Source: Paenibacillus pabuli NBRC 13638 (GTDB lineage: Bacteria; Bacillota; Bacilli; Paenibacillales; Paenibacillaceae). Taken from it: a stretch of 64,000 nucleotides of DNA. This document shows, one piece after another, positions 52,829 through 60,248 of the stretch. Position 1 is the first letter of the stretch, and every line of letters starts with the position of its first letter. The notes below the pieces were generated by a model. That model saw only the letters and a list, made by a program, of their open reading frames with translations, had not been told where the DNA came from and did no database searches. The stretch lies in NCBI RefSeq assembly GCF_001514495.1, contig NZ_BCNM01000008.1, positions 1 to 64,000 of the forward strand. Direction: 5' to 3'. Position numbers and translations under genes: made by a program.

Positions 52829-53737
52829 TTACAAGTCATAATGTACTCCGGTTAAATTCTCGGATAGTAACCAAAGTTTTTCCGCAAGCTGCACATCCAA
52901 TGCCTTTTTGGGGAAATCTACAAACTTCGGTTTCTTAGCCTTTAGAGGATTCATTCCTAGCCCTACGTAAATATCTCCGGTGATTGTCGAATCCGTCGCC
53001 GCAATAAGTGATGGCCAAGATGATTGATCAGGAGGAGTTCCAAATATTTTCATTAATAGCAGTCCAAATGCTTTGGTTCCCTTCGGTGCGTTTCTCCCGA
53101 TTCCTGTAGGACTTGTACCAGGATGTACTGCTATAGAAGTGATACCCTTCTTCTTCGCACGTCGATTTAATTCTCGGGCAAACAGTATGTTTGAAAGTTT
53201 CGAGCGATTGTATCCTGCCATTGGTCTGTATTTCTTGTCCATTTTTAAATCAGAAAAATCTATATCACCCATTTGAGCTGACTGTGCGCTAACTGTAACG
53301 ATTCGACCGTGGTTCTTTTCAATTAACGGCAATAACAGACCTGTCAACGCGAAGTGTCCAAGATGATTGGTTCCAAAGTGCATCTCAAAACCATCGGCCG
53401 TCAGTTCACGAGTGGGAACTGCCATTACCCCGGCGTTGTTTATAAGGACGTCTATTCCTTTCACTTTCCCGTGGATCGTGTCGGCAAAGCTTCGAACTGA
53501 CTTCAGATCAGCCAAGTTTAATGGCTCCACTGTTACATCTATATTTGGTGCCGTTTGTTTCATCTTTATGATTGCTTCTTCGCCGCGCCTAGGATCACGG
53601 CTTCCAATGATCACTTTGGCACCGTGCTTCGCTAGCTCTAATGCCGTATAATAGCCTACCCCGCCATTGCCTCCCGTCACGATAGCGGTTTTTTCTCTTA
53701 AGTTTGGGAGATCGTCAGGCGTCCAGTTTAGTCTCAT
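52829..53737 (-). CDS. Short-chain dehydrogenase/reductase
   Basis: A 302-residue SDR. TGGNGGVGYYTALELA (21-36) binds the cofactor, NNAGVM starts at 100, the catalytic Ser150 is in IVTVSAQSAQ, and YNRSK has Tyr176 and Lys180. The extended C-terminus with SLIAATDSTITGDIYVGLGM is shared with retinol-dehydrogenase-like bacterial SDRs. It is about 35 percent similar by eye to the SDR at 50968. TCGGAGGAATAAATC precedes the ATG. It lies 69 bases after the NmrA-like gene and could be co-transcribed with it under the TetR at 54544. Confidence 0.87.
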   Translation of the reverse strand: MRLNWTPDDLPNLREKTAIVTGGNGGVGYYTALELAKHGAKVIIGSRDPRRGEEAIIKMKQTAPNIDVTVEPLNLADLKSVRSFADTIHGKVKGIDVLINNAGVMAVPTRELTADGFEMHFGTNHLGHFALTGLLLPLIEKNHGRIVTVSAQSAQMGDIDFSDLKMDKKYRPMAGYNRSKLSNILFARELNRRAKKKGITSIAVHPGTSPTGIGRNAPKGTKAFGLLLMKIFGTPPDQSSWPSLIAATDSTITGDIYVGLGMNPLKAKKPKFVDFPKKALDVQLAEKLWLLSENLTGVHYDL

Positions 53738-53806
53738 GATTTATTCCTCCGAAGGCTTATATTTTAAAATGTAATTGGGTCATTACTACATGCAAAGCTG
53801 TTTCAG

Positions 53807-54439
53807 TCAGTCGTGAATAAACGAGGATTGTTTAATATACCGAGCATGTTCGACTGAATCGATCATGAATCTAGCCACATCGTCACGAGAAATTTTAGCT
53901 AACATGGAAGGAGTAAAAGCACCGTGCTCATATCGCCCTTTGCCCGGCTGATTGGTGAGCCTTGAAGGCTGAACGATAGTCCAGTCCAATCCACTTTTCC
54001 GCACAATACCATCCTGCCTTTCCTTATCGTAAAACTCTCGGAATGTTATTAAAGAAACTAGTTTTACAATCATTCTCATCCCAATTCCGAGCTGATTCCT
54101 GCTTTCTCTGCTGGTTCCAAAGCCCGTAAGAACGACCAGTCTCTTTACTTTATGCCTTCTCATCGCGTTCACAATTGAACGAGTCCCACGTAAGCATAGA
54201 TCTGAAGGGCTTCCTGCTGTGGCTCCTAAAGCTACAAACACCGCGTCTTGCCCCTCAACAGCCGATCCTACATCCTCTTCACTAAATACATTGCCTTCTA
54301 CAACTGTTAATCCCTCCCGGGTAAATGGGATTCGATCTGCGGCACGTACAAAGGCTTTTACGGTATGTCCCTTGTTGATCGCTTGGTCAATTAGCTGTAA
54401 GCCTGTACCCCCGCTAGCTCCAAAGATGGTAAACTTCAT
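53807..54439 (-). CDS. NAD(P)H-binding NmrA/SDR-like protein
   Basis: A 210-residue atypical SDR. The N-terminal FGASGGTGLQLIDQAINKGH (4-23) is the GxxGxxG cofactor loop, followed by VKAFVR and later DAVFVALGATAG and RLVVLTGFGTS. There is no YxxxK, as usual for NmrA-like or biliverdin-reductase-B-like members that sense or use NAD(P)H. The segment LDWTIVQPSRLTN is typical. It is the first gene after the TetR regulator, and a 34-bp operator-like palindrome covers its promoter. AAGAGAGGCAAAGAAC precedes the ATG. Confidence 0.83.
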   Translation of the reverse strand: MKFTIFGASGGTGLQLIDQAINKGHTVKAFVRAADRIPFTREGLTVVEGNVFSEEDVGSAVEGQDAVFVALGATAGSPSDLCLRGTRSIVNAMRRHKVKRLVVLTGFGTSRESRNQLGIGMRMIVKLVSLITFREFYDKERQDGIVRKSGLDWTIVQPSRLTNQPGKGRYEHGAFTPSMLAKISRDDVARFMIDSVEHARYIKQSSFIHD

Positions 54440-54469
54440 TGTTCTTTGCCTCTCTTTTATCTATAGTGT

Positions 54470-54503
54470 ACCATTAATAAGTGAATATTCATTTATTAAT
54501 GGT
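54470..54503. promoter_or_regulatory. 34-bp operator palindrome upstream of the NmrA-like gene
   Basis: ACCATTAATAAGTGAATATT runs into its own reverse complement. Only one symmetric pair is mismatched over 17 positions per side. It lies 30 bases upstream of the start codon and 40 bases beyond the TetR stop. It contains the kind of TGAATATTCA core bound by TetR-family repressors. Confidence 0.65.
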
Positions 54504-54543
54504 GGAAAGAACAGCGATGCTACGCATCGCTTAAAATACTTTT

Positions 54544-55116
54544 CTATGCCTTAATAGCGTCCCAACTCATCTTGATGGCAGAATCTAATTGTTTACTATT
54601 CAATATGGTCCCGTTCTTCAAATGTGCTTTCAACAATTCGGCTATGGGCAAGATGGAGTAAACAACTAGCATGTTAATATCCTCCTTCTTCAAGATCTCC
54701 TGTCGGATGCCGGCTTCAAACATCTCGAAGATCGGTTGAAACTGACTTGCCGTATCCTCTAGGCACCATTTCTGGGGCAAAGGCGAATTCATTATTTGCT
54801 CCAGAAACAAAAAATATTCTTTGAAGGATTGAATAAAATCAACATAGTTGCGGATGATAGCCTCAAATCGTTCGTATACTGTTCGGGTATGATCCACTCC
54901 CTGAAACATTTCCTCGCTCATCTTGCCTTTAATCTTCAAGTAGGTCTTGTAGAGCAGATCCTCTTTGTTCTCATGGTAAATATAAATCGTCGCTGCCGAT
55001 ACACTCGCTCTTTTGGCAATTTTTGATATCGACGTATCAGAGAAACCGATCTCATTAATTAGCTGTATGGTCGCGTCAAATATTGCTTCGACTTTGTTAT
55101 CATCTCTATATCTCAT
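54544..55116 (-). CDS. TetR/AcrR-family regulator
   Basis: A 190-residue repressor. The helix-turn-helix is IGFSDTSISKIAKRASVSAA followed by TIYIYHENKEDLLYKTY. The C-terminal domain contains FQGVDHTRTVYERFEAIIRN and a long helical bundle. A 14-bp perfect palindrome lies 10 bases upstream of its start, which points to self-repression, and a larger palindrome covers the next promoter. There is no good ribosome site before the ATG, so expression is probably low. It likely controls the NmrA-like protein and the SDR beyond it. Confidence 0.87.
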   Translation of the reverse strand: MRYRDDNKVEAIFDATIQLINEIGFSDTSISKIAKRASVSAATIYIYHENKEDLLYKTYLKIKGKMSEEMFQGVDHTRTVYERFEAIIRNYVDFIQSFKEYFLFLEQIMNSPLPQKWCLEDTASQFQPIFEMFEAGIRQEILKKEDINMLVVYSILPIAELLKAHLKNGTILNSKQLDSAIKMSWDAIKA

Positions 55117-55126
55117 GAATCAATAA

Positions 55127-55140
55127 TAAACGATCGTTTA
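55127..55140. promoter_or_regulatory. TetR autoregulatory operator
   Basis: TAAACGATCGTTTA is a perfect palindrome immediately upstream of the TetR gene, extended weakly to AATAA on both sides. The CGATCG core between AAA and TTT is common for TetR-family sites. Confidence 0.65.
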
Positions 55141-55274
55141 TTTATTGTCAACGTTAAGGTATTGCTTGATTGGTTAGGGCTTTTTCTTTACCCGCCCCCA
55201 AACTTGACGCCCATAGAAAGAATCTCAGCCTAAAAATTCGCTCTGCTTGTGATACGGTTCACCTCGCATGACCT

Positions 55275-55372
55275 TAAAGTAACCTGCCCCTTAGTTGAAC
55301 AAAAACAGCTGATTAATGTAATCAGCTGCTTTCTTAATTGTATTGAGCTATCGTTTGCCGTTAGTGTAACCC
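55275..55372. repeat. Hairpin repeat, copy 3 of 3
   Basis: Stem CAGCTGATTA / TAATCAGCTG (55306-55328) is perfect but differs from copy 2 at two pairs, both changed on the two sides. Flanks are AACCTGCCCCTTAGTTGAAC (55281-55300) and CGTTTGCCGTTAGTGTAAC (55352-55370). It lies past the 3' end of the alcohol dehydrogenase gene and fills most of 55141-55422. Confidence 0.65.
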
Positions 55373-55422
55373 AAACCATAGGCAACTTCTAAGACCTGTC
55401 GCCACAAGATCTCAAGAATTCT

Positions 55423-56439
55423 TTACTCTGACACTTTAATTACGATCTTACCGAACGCTCCGCGTCCCAAGTGCTCATATGCTTTAATGGCTTCATCAAA
55501 GGAATAGACCGTATCGATCACCGGATTAATGTTTAATTCATTAAAAGCCTTATTCATTTCATCAAAAGATTTACGATGCCCTACATAGATTCCCTGTACG
55601 CGAGCTTGTTTCGCTAACAAAGAGAACAAATTCACTTCTGCTGTCATACTCTCTAAAAATCCTACAATAAAGATATTCCCTTGCAGGGCTACTGCATCAA
55701 TAGAGCGATTAATACTGCTCCCCCCAACAACTTCAATGATATGTTGTGCACCTTCACCGTTCGTAAGTTTTAACACCTCTTTCTCCCAATCCGGTGTTTT
55801 TACATAGTTGATAATTTCTTTTGCACCAAGCTTACGTACTCGTTCGCCTTTCTCATCACTGCTTGTTGTTACAATGACTTTCGCTCCCAGTGCTGAAGCC
55901 ATTTGAATAGCGTAAATAGATACGCCACCCGTTCCTTGAACTAGAACCGTGTCGCCCGCCTTAATCTTTCCATACTCCACTAGAGAAAACCAAACTGTCA
56001 GGGCTGCAATAGGGAGTGTAGAAGCTTCTTCATCTGTCATATTTGATGGTGACATTACCGCTGCATCCTCATCAAGTAGCACATACTCAGCAAGTCCACC
56101 GTTGTTTGGTCCGCCAATAGCAGTTGGAGCATAGTCTTGGCTCGGTGCACCATCAATCCATTTGGTATATAGGTGAGATACAACTCTGTCTCCATCTTTA
56201 AATCGAGTAACTTCAGAACCTACGCTTACCACAACCCCCGCGGTATCAGACACGGGTACAAATGGCTTACTCATCAAGTCCGGTAAGTAATCACCGTCCA
56301 TGATTGATTTATCACGAAAATTTAGTGAGACTGCTTTTACTTTCACTAAAATTTGTTTGGGGCCAGGATTAGGAACTTCTAAGTCAACCAATTTTAAATT
56401 TTCGAGCCCTACGCCTTGTTTTTGCCATGCTTTCATCAT
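55423..56439 (-). CDS. Zinc-independent medium-chain dehydrogenase (quinone oxidoreductase-like)
   Basis: A 338-residue MDR enzyme. The catalytic-zinc Cys is absent: the usual position reads VSLNFRDKSI. The structural-zinc Cys cluster is also missing, so this is the zinc-free group that reduces quinones, enals or related electrophiles with NADPH. The cofactor loop is VLVQGTGGVSIYAIQMASAL. The tail FDEAIKAYEHLGRGAFGKIV is typical. GAGGAAAG precedes the ATG. It lies 247 bases downstream of an ArsR-type regulator gene on the same strand, and dyads resembling that regulator's own site occur in between. Confidence 0.88.
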   Translation of the reverse strand: MMKAWQKQGVGLENLKLVDLEVPNPGPKQILVKVKAVSLNFRDKSIMDGDYLPDLMSKPFVPVSDTAGVVVSVGSEVTRFKDGDRVVSHLYTKWIDGAPSQDYAPTAIGGPNNGGLAEYVLLDEDAAVMSPSNMTDEEASTLPIAALTVWFSLVEYGKIKAGDTVLVQGTGGVSIYAIQMASALGAKVIVTTSSDEKGERVRKLGAKEIINYVKTPDWEKEVLKLTNGEGAQHIIEVVGGSSINRSIDAVALQGNIFIVGFLESMTAEVNLFSLLAKQARVQGIYVGHRKSFDEMNKAFNELNINPVIDTVYSFDEAIKAYEHLGRGAFGKIVIKVSE

Positions 56440-56583
56440 TATTATCTTTCCTCTCTATTCTTGGTTTTATTTAAAAGGGAACGAAGGTTTACTTTAAACA
56501 TTTGTGTAGCCTTTATGCCTTTATGCCTTTATGTGAACCAAACATAACAAGTTTCACCCCCTTTCAAATTCAAACACATTGTA

Positions 56584-56603
56584 ATATTGCAAAACGTCAA
56601 TAT
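56584..56603. promoter_or_regulatory. ArsR-type operator upstream of the dehydrogenase
   Basis: ATATTG-eight bases-CAATAT, followed 20 to 30 bases on by a related TTTGCAAATTGTCAAA. A similar dyad stands in front of the ArsR gene itself at 57007-57028, so both promoters probably answer to that regulator. Confidence 0.5.
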
Positions 56604-56686
56604 GTTAATTTAAAAAAATTTACACTTTGCAAATTGTCAAAATGTACTCCGAAGAAAAACTGAATTCCTCAGAATTCAGTTTACTA

Positions 56687-56989
56687 TTAGGTATTCTTTT
56701 TTAAGAATAAACCAATTTGATCAATAGCATCTTCATTTCTTTTGTAATACGTCCACTTTCCTAAACGAGTGGCGCTAATTAAACCGGCTCGCTGCAACAT
56801 CGACAGATATTGAGAGGCTGTAGATTGATTCATGTTTAATTTTTTTGTAATTTGACTTACGCAAACCCCCACATCAACTAAATCAATCCCTTCTTGGGGA
56901 GAAAAGTTAGCTTTAGGATCCTTCAGCCAATCTAATATCTGAAGACGTGCTTCGTTAGACAATGCTTTAAAGACTTCAATTTGTTCCAT
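56687..56989 (-). CDS. ArsR-family regulator
   Basis: A 100-residue winged-helix repressor. VFKALSNEARLQILDWLKDP starts the domain, and the recognition helix is KKLNMNQSTASQYLSMLQRA followed by GLISATRLGKWTYYKRNE. The insert with VDVGVCVSQI has a single Cys in place of the metal-binding ELCVCDL, so it is probably a redox or electrophile sensor instead of an arsenic sensor. It is likely to repress itself and the dehydrogenase downstream through the two ATATTG/CAATAT-type dyads. Confidence 0.88.
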   Translation of the reverse strand: MEQIEVFKALSNEARLQILDWLKDPKANFSPQEGIDLVDVGVCVSQITKKLNMNQSTASQYLSMLQRAGLISATRLGKWTYYKRNEDAIDQIGLFLKKNT

Positions 56990-57006
56990 ATTGCTTATTA
57001 TATAGT

Positions 57007-57028
57007 CATATTGTAAATTGTAAATATG
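57007..57028. promoter_or_regulatory. ArsR autoregulatory operator
   Basis: CATATT-ten bases-AATATG, 18 bases upstream of the ArsR start codon, with the inner TGTAAATTGTAA also weakly symmetric. Confidence 0.5.
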
Positions 57029-57146
57029 TTATTATTTACCAAGTGTAAGGTGCTCACTCATAAAATCGAACTTATGGTTTATTGGCTTACATCGGCAGTC
57101 AATAAACTACTCTTAAAATTTAAAGTCAATCTTTATTTCCATTATA

Positions 57147-57245
57147 CTAACCTGCCCGTTAGCTTAATGAATTAACGAGGAAAAGAACCGTTTAGTTATA
57201 TGTCTAATCGGTAATCGGCTCATGTTCTTGTCCTTTTCGGCAATC
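57147..57245. repeat. Composite intergenic repeat, partner of 533-660
   Basis: TAACCTGCCCGTTAGCTTAA is followed by ATTAACGAGG, GTCTAATCGGTAATCGG and CATGTTCTTGTCC. The order matches 533-660. The rest of 57031-57664 is AT-rich and I see no gene in it. Confidence 0.6.
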
Positions 57246-57664
57246 CTGTACGAACACCCTCTACTGCTACTGAGGATTCCGTAAAAAGATTCTAGCCATA
57301 TATATAGATCAAATGAGTTCTTTTTTATAAATATCTAAGCAAATATTTACCTTTATCTTCTGAGTAAAACTTATACACATTACTTAGACTAGACTTTAGG
57401 GTGGTATGTCTAGTGTGAATTGCCTCTTGTCACATGTGAGGTTAAATATTCACTTCTACTCGGTTTACAGCACTGGCTAGAATATAAGTATGAAGTGAGA
57501 GCTTATTTACTTGAAATCGTCGGTTCCAAAATCACATAATGACATCTGCAGCCCTGCTATATCGCTTGTTGTTATTCCTCCGCTTGACTCTGGTATAATG
57601 CCAGGGTTTATCGTAATTCACATCAAGTCGTTAAGTCGTTATACAAAAACCAGGGGGAACACTT

Positions 57665-58198
57665 ATGACATTAAATCAATTTGATCAAGTATTTTCAATT
57701 ATGAAACAATCCTTTCCTGAATCAGAGTATCGAGAATACTCGAAACAGAAGGAGTTGCTGGCTAATTCACATTATCGACTTTTTACAGAAGTGAACGAGC
57801 AGAATGAAGTAATTGGCTTTTTGGCTGCTTGGGAATTTGAAGAATTTAGATATGTTGAAAATGTAGCAGTGTCTCCAGCCATTCGCGGAGGTGGTATAGG
57901 TAAGAAGATGATGAATCATTTCATGCAGCAGTCCGACAAACCCATAATTTTAGAAGTTGAATTGCCTGAGAATGAGCTAAAACGCAGAAGAATTGGTTTT
58001 TATGAAAGACTAGGGTTTCACTTGGAGGATTATGCATATGTTCAGCCAGCACTTCGTGTGGGGCAGGATGCCTTACCTCTTCGGATCATGAGCTACCCAG
58101 CACGAATGACGTCAATTGAATTTGAAGCGATGAAGAAAATACTGTATAAGGAAGTGTACGGTCTTTCCGACGCTCATGTGTACGCATTGAATAGATAA
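57665..58198 (+). CDS. GNAT-family N-acetyltransferase
   Basis: A 177-residue acetyltransferase. Motif A reads VENVAVSPAIRGGGIGKKMM with the acetyl-CoA loop RGGGIG near residue 80, followed by ILEVELPENELKRRRIGFYE and RLGFHLEDYAYVQPAL. The start ATG has AGGGGGAACACTT before it. It is the first gene of a probable two-gene unit with a MerR-type regulator 28 bases downstream, so it may modify the drug or metabolite that the regulator senses. Confidence 0.88.
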   Translation: MTLNQFDQVFSIMKQSFPESEYREYSKQKELLANSHYRLFTEVNEQNEVIGFLAAWEFEEFRYVENVAVSPAIRGGGIGKKMMNHFMQQSDKPIILEVELPENELKRRRIGFYERLGFHLEDYAYVQPALRVGQDALPLRIMSYPARMTSIEFEAMKKILYKEVYGLSDAHVYALNR

Positions 58199-58226
58199 GT
58201 GGAGATTGAAAGGAAATCAATAATCA

Positions 58227-59066
58227 ATGAAAAACGATTATAAAATTAATGAGATATCGAAGCTTTACGGCATAGGTGTTGATTCACTTCGTTATTATGA
58301 GAAGTTGGGCTTGCTTACTCCTCGTCGAGACAGCAATGGATATCGCCTGTATGGTCTTCATGATATGTATAAATTGAACATCATACGCGACCTGCGGCAG
58401 TTGGACTTCACGATGCAACAGATAAAGTCGTATCTCGATCACCAAAGTGTTGAAAACACGCTTGAATTGTTATTCAAGGAACAAAGGCTAATTCAAGAAC
58501 AAATCGCCAAGCTTGGAAAGACTCAGCAGATCATCCAAGGTAGAATTAAGGTACTAACTGAAGCTACACAAATGAAGACGGGCATTTTCTCTATCAAAAC
58601 ATATTCCGAAAGACCATGCTTGCAACTCAACACACGAATCACCAGGGATGAGGAGATGGATTACGCCATTAAGAAGTTGCACCAGATGCATAAAAATCAT
58701 ATCCTGGACTTCGGCAATCAGTTGTACGGGGCATCGGCCTCACTTCAGGATTTGAAGCAAGGTATAAAGGATGTATTTAATTCGGTTTTCTTCATATTTA
58801 ATTCTGACGAAGCTGAGCTAATTGATCCCGACTATGCCCTGCCTGCTGGTGAGTATTTGTCGCTCTATTATCGGGGAGATTATCGTCAAAGCTATGAAAG
58901 AATGTTGGACATTATCACTTATGCAAGCGAACAAGAGCTACGTATTCTAGGAGACCCTTTTGAAATTTATGAAATTGATAATCGAGATACCGTTGTTACT
59001 GATCAATTTTTGACCGAGATTCAAGTACAGGTTTCCGCTGACTCTGGCTCTGAAAATAACGCATAA
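58227..59066 (+). CDS. MerR-family regulator with effector-binding C-terminus
   Basis: A 279-residue regulator like BltR/BmrR. The DNA-binding part is YKINEISKLYGIGVDSLRYY followed by EKLGLLTPRRDSNGYRLY, and the second helix LRQLDFTMQQIKSYLDHQS. A coiled coil (about 75-115) leads to a C-terminal domain (about 120-270) of the GyrI-like effector-binding size, with YALPAGEYLSLYYRGDYRQS resembling the ligand-binding strand. It should be a multidrug-type sensor. GAAAGGAAATC precedes the ATG. It is encoded directly after a GNAT gene on the same strand. Confidence 0.87.
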   Translation: MKNDYKINEISKLYGIGVDSLRYYEKLGLLTPRRDSNGYRLYGLHDMYKLNIIRDLRQLDFTMQQIKSYLDHQSVENTLELLFKEQRLIQEQIAKLGKTQQIIQGRIKVLTEATQMKTGIFSIKTYSERPCLQLNTRITRDEEMDYAIKKLHQMHKNHILDFGNQLYGASASLQDLKQGIKDVFNSVFFIFNSDEAELIDPDYALPAGEYLSLYYRGDYRQSYERMLDIITYASEQELRILGDPFEIYEIDNRDTVVTDQFLTEIQVQVSADSGSENNA

Positions 59067-59174
59067 AAAAGAGGGTATAATCCTTTCTCGATAGCAAATA
59101 AGAAAAGTAACATTTTTTCCTCCCGCTTTTTTAGATAACTCATTTTATCTATATCACTAGAGTATTTTGTTCAG

Positions 59175-59197
59175 CTAACCTGCCCGTTAGTTTAATA
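59175..59197. repeat. Isolated CCCGTTAG repeat module
   Basis: CTAACCTGCCCGTTAGTTTA matches the module at 536-556 and 57147-57166. Other single modules are at 40133-40157 and 43007-43024. No gene in 59067-59341. Confidence 0.55.
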
Positions 59198-59341
59198 AAC
59201 AGATAAAATATAATATTCTAATCGACATTGATACCAAATCCAAAAAAAGTTGTGTATGGCAAAATTGTACCATGTCTATGTTTTTTCAAGAGAAAATCTG
59301 TCAGCTCGATACCATTCTATAAGCGAGTCTATAAACGAGAA

Positions 59342-59370
59342 AATACCTGCCCCTCTCCCGGGCAGGTATT
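59342..59370 (-). terminator. Terminator of the two-component/lipoprotein operon
   Basis: AATACCTGCCC and GGGCAGGTATT pair over 11 bases with a seven-base loop, and TTTTCTCGTTT follows on the minus strand, 46 bases past the lipoprotein stop. Confidence 0.8.
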
Positions 59371-59415
59371 AAAGGTGAATCGTATGAATGGCTTACCAAC
59401 ATCGATCACTAAATA

Positions 59416-60135
59416 TTAGTCCAGAAGGCTGTAGATCTGAATGCTCTCCACCTTGGCATTCTTGATATGAAACGACATCACATCCACATAATTGGATGGC
59501 TCGTAACGGAAATCATCCTCCTCATCAGGGGCTCCATCACCAAGCAGTTTTCCCTCAGGATAGGCCGTTTTGAGTGTGTCCAGGCTGTCTCCTACTTTAA
59601 TGTTTCGCGCTGTCGCGTACTTAGGATCTGTAATTTCGATATGAAAGATGGAGTCTTGTTTCCCCTCCGGTATACTGATTGTTTTAATCTCCAGACCAGG
59701 ATATGTGTATACTTTTTCCGTGAATCCAATTAAAGTATCCATATTTGTTCCATCATCTGCAGTATACGTATGAGATTTCAGGTTATCCGGTTTGCCCAGC
59801 ATCTGTTCCATCTGATCTTCATTCGCTGTATCCGAAATCGCAATGGTGTGCTCATTATAGACAAAAGCAAGCTCCTTCAGCACCACATTGCCTTCCTTCT
59901 CCATCGAACCTTCCTTAATAACTTCAGCACTCTGACCTTCCGAATTTTCTGAAGCAGGCGAAGTAGAATTTGATGCTCCTTCGCCTTTGGCCTGTTCGTC
60001 GGGCGTGTTTTTTTCAGCCAAGTTCTGCGCCGCTTCTGGCGACTTGGCACCATTGGACTGACAGCCCGTCAGTGCCATCGTTAGTAAAATACTCAGCAGG
60101 ATAACAGCTGTGGCTTTGTTTATCCATTTCATCAT
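59416..60135 (-). CDS. Lipoprotein of unknown function, linked to a two-component system
   Basis: A 239-residue exported protein. The signal peptide ends in LTMALTGC with Cys25 as the lipidation site, then comes an acidic, low-complexity linker (GEGASNSTSPASENSEGQSA). The folded part (about 85-239) contains a SmpA-like pattern twice, EDQMEQMLGKPDN and ARNIKVGDSLDTLKTAYPEG. That pattern resembles small beta-rich envelope proteins, but I do not recognise the family. It is the third gene after a response regulator and its kinase, and may be a sensing accessory or a target of that system. TGGAGGGATC precedes the ATG. Confidence 0.78.
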   Translation of the reverse strand: MMKWINKATAVILLSILLTMALTGCQSNGAKSPEAAQNLAEKNTPDEQAKGEGASNSTSPASENSEGQSAEVIKEGSMEKEGNVVLKELAFVYNEHTIAISDTANEDQMEQMLGKPDNLKSHTYTADDGTNMDTLIGFTEKVYTYPGLEIKTISIPEGKQDSIFHIEITDPKYATARNIKVGDSLDTLKTAYPEGKLLGDGAPDEEDDFRYEPSNYVDVMSFHIKNAKVESIQIYSLLD

Positions 60136-60248
60136 GATCCCTCCATAAATGTGTGATTTCTTCTTATGAAGTAATTATAAAAAAAACATTTGTTAGTCTC
60201 ATAACAGAATTGTATCAATCTTGTAACGTTAACTATTTACGAGCGTGG

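Noticed and set aside
59228..59419. 63-residue plus-strand frame
   Set aside because: It covers the inverted-repeat terminator of the lipoprotein gene and lacks a ribosome site.
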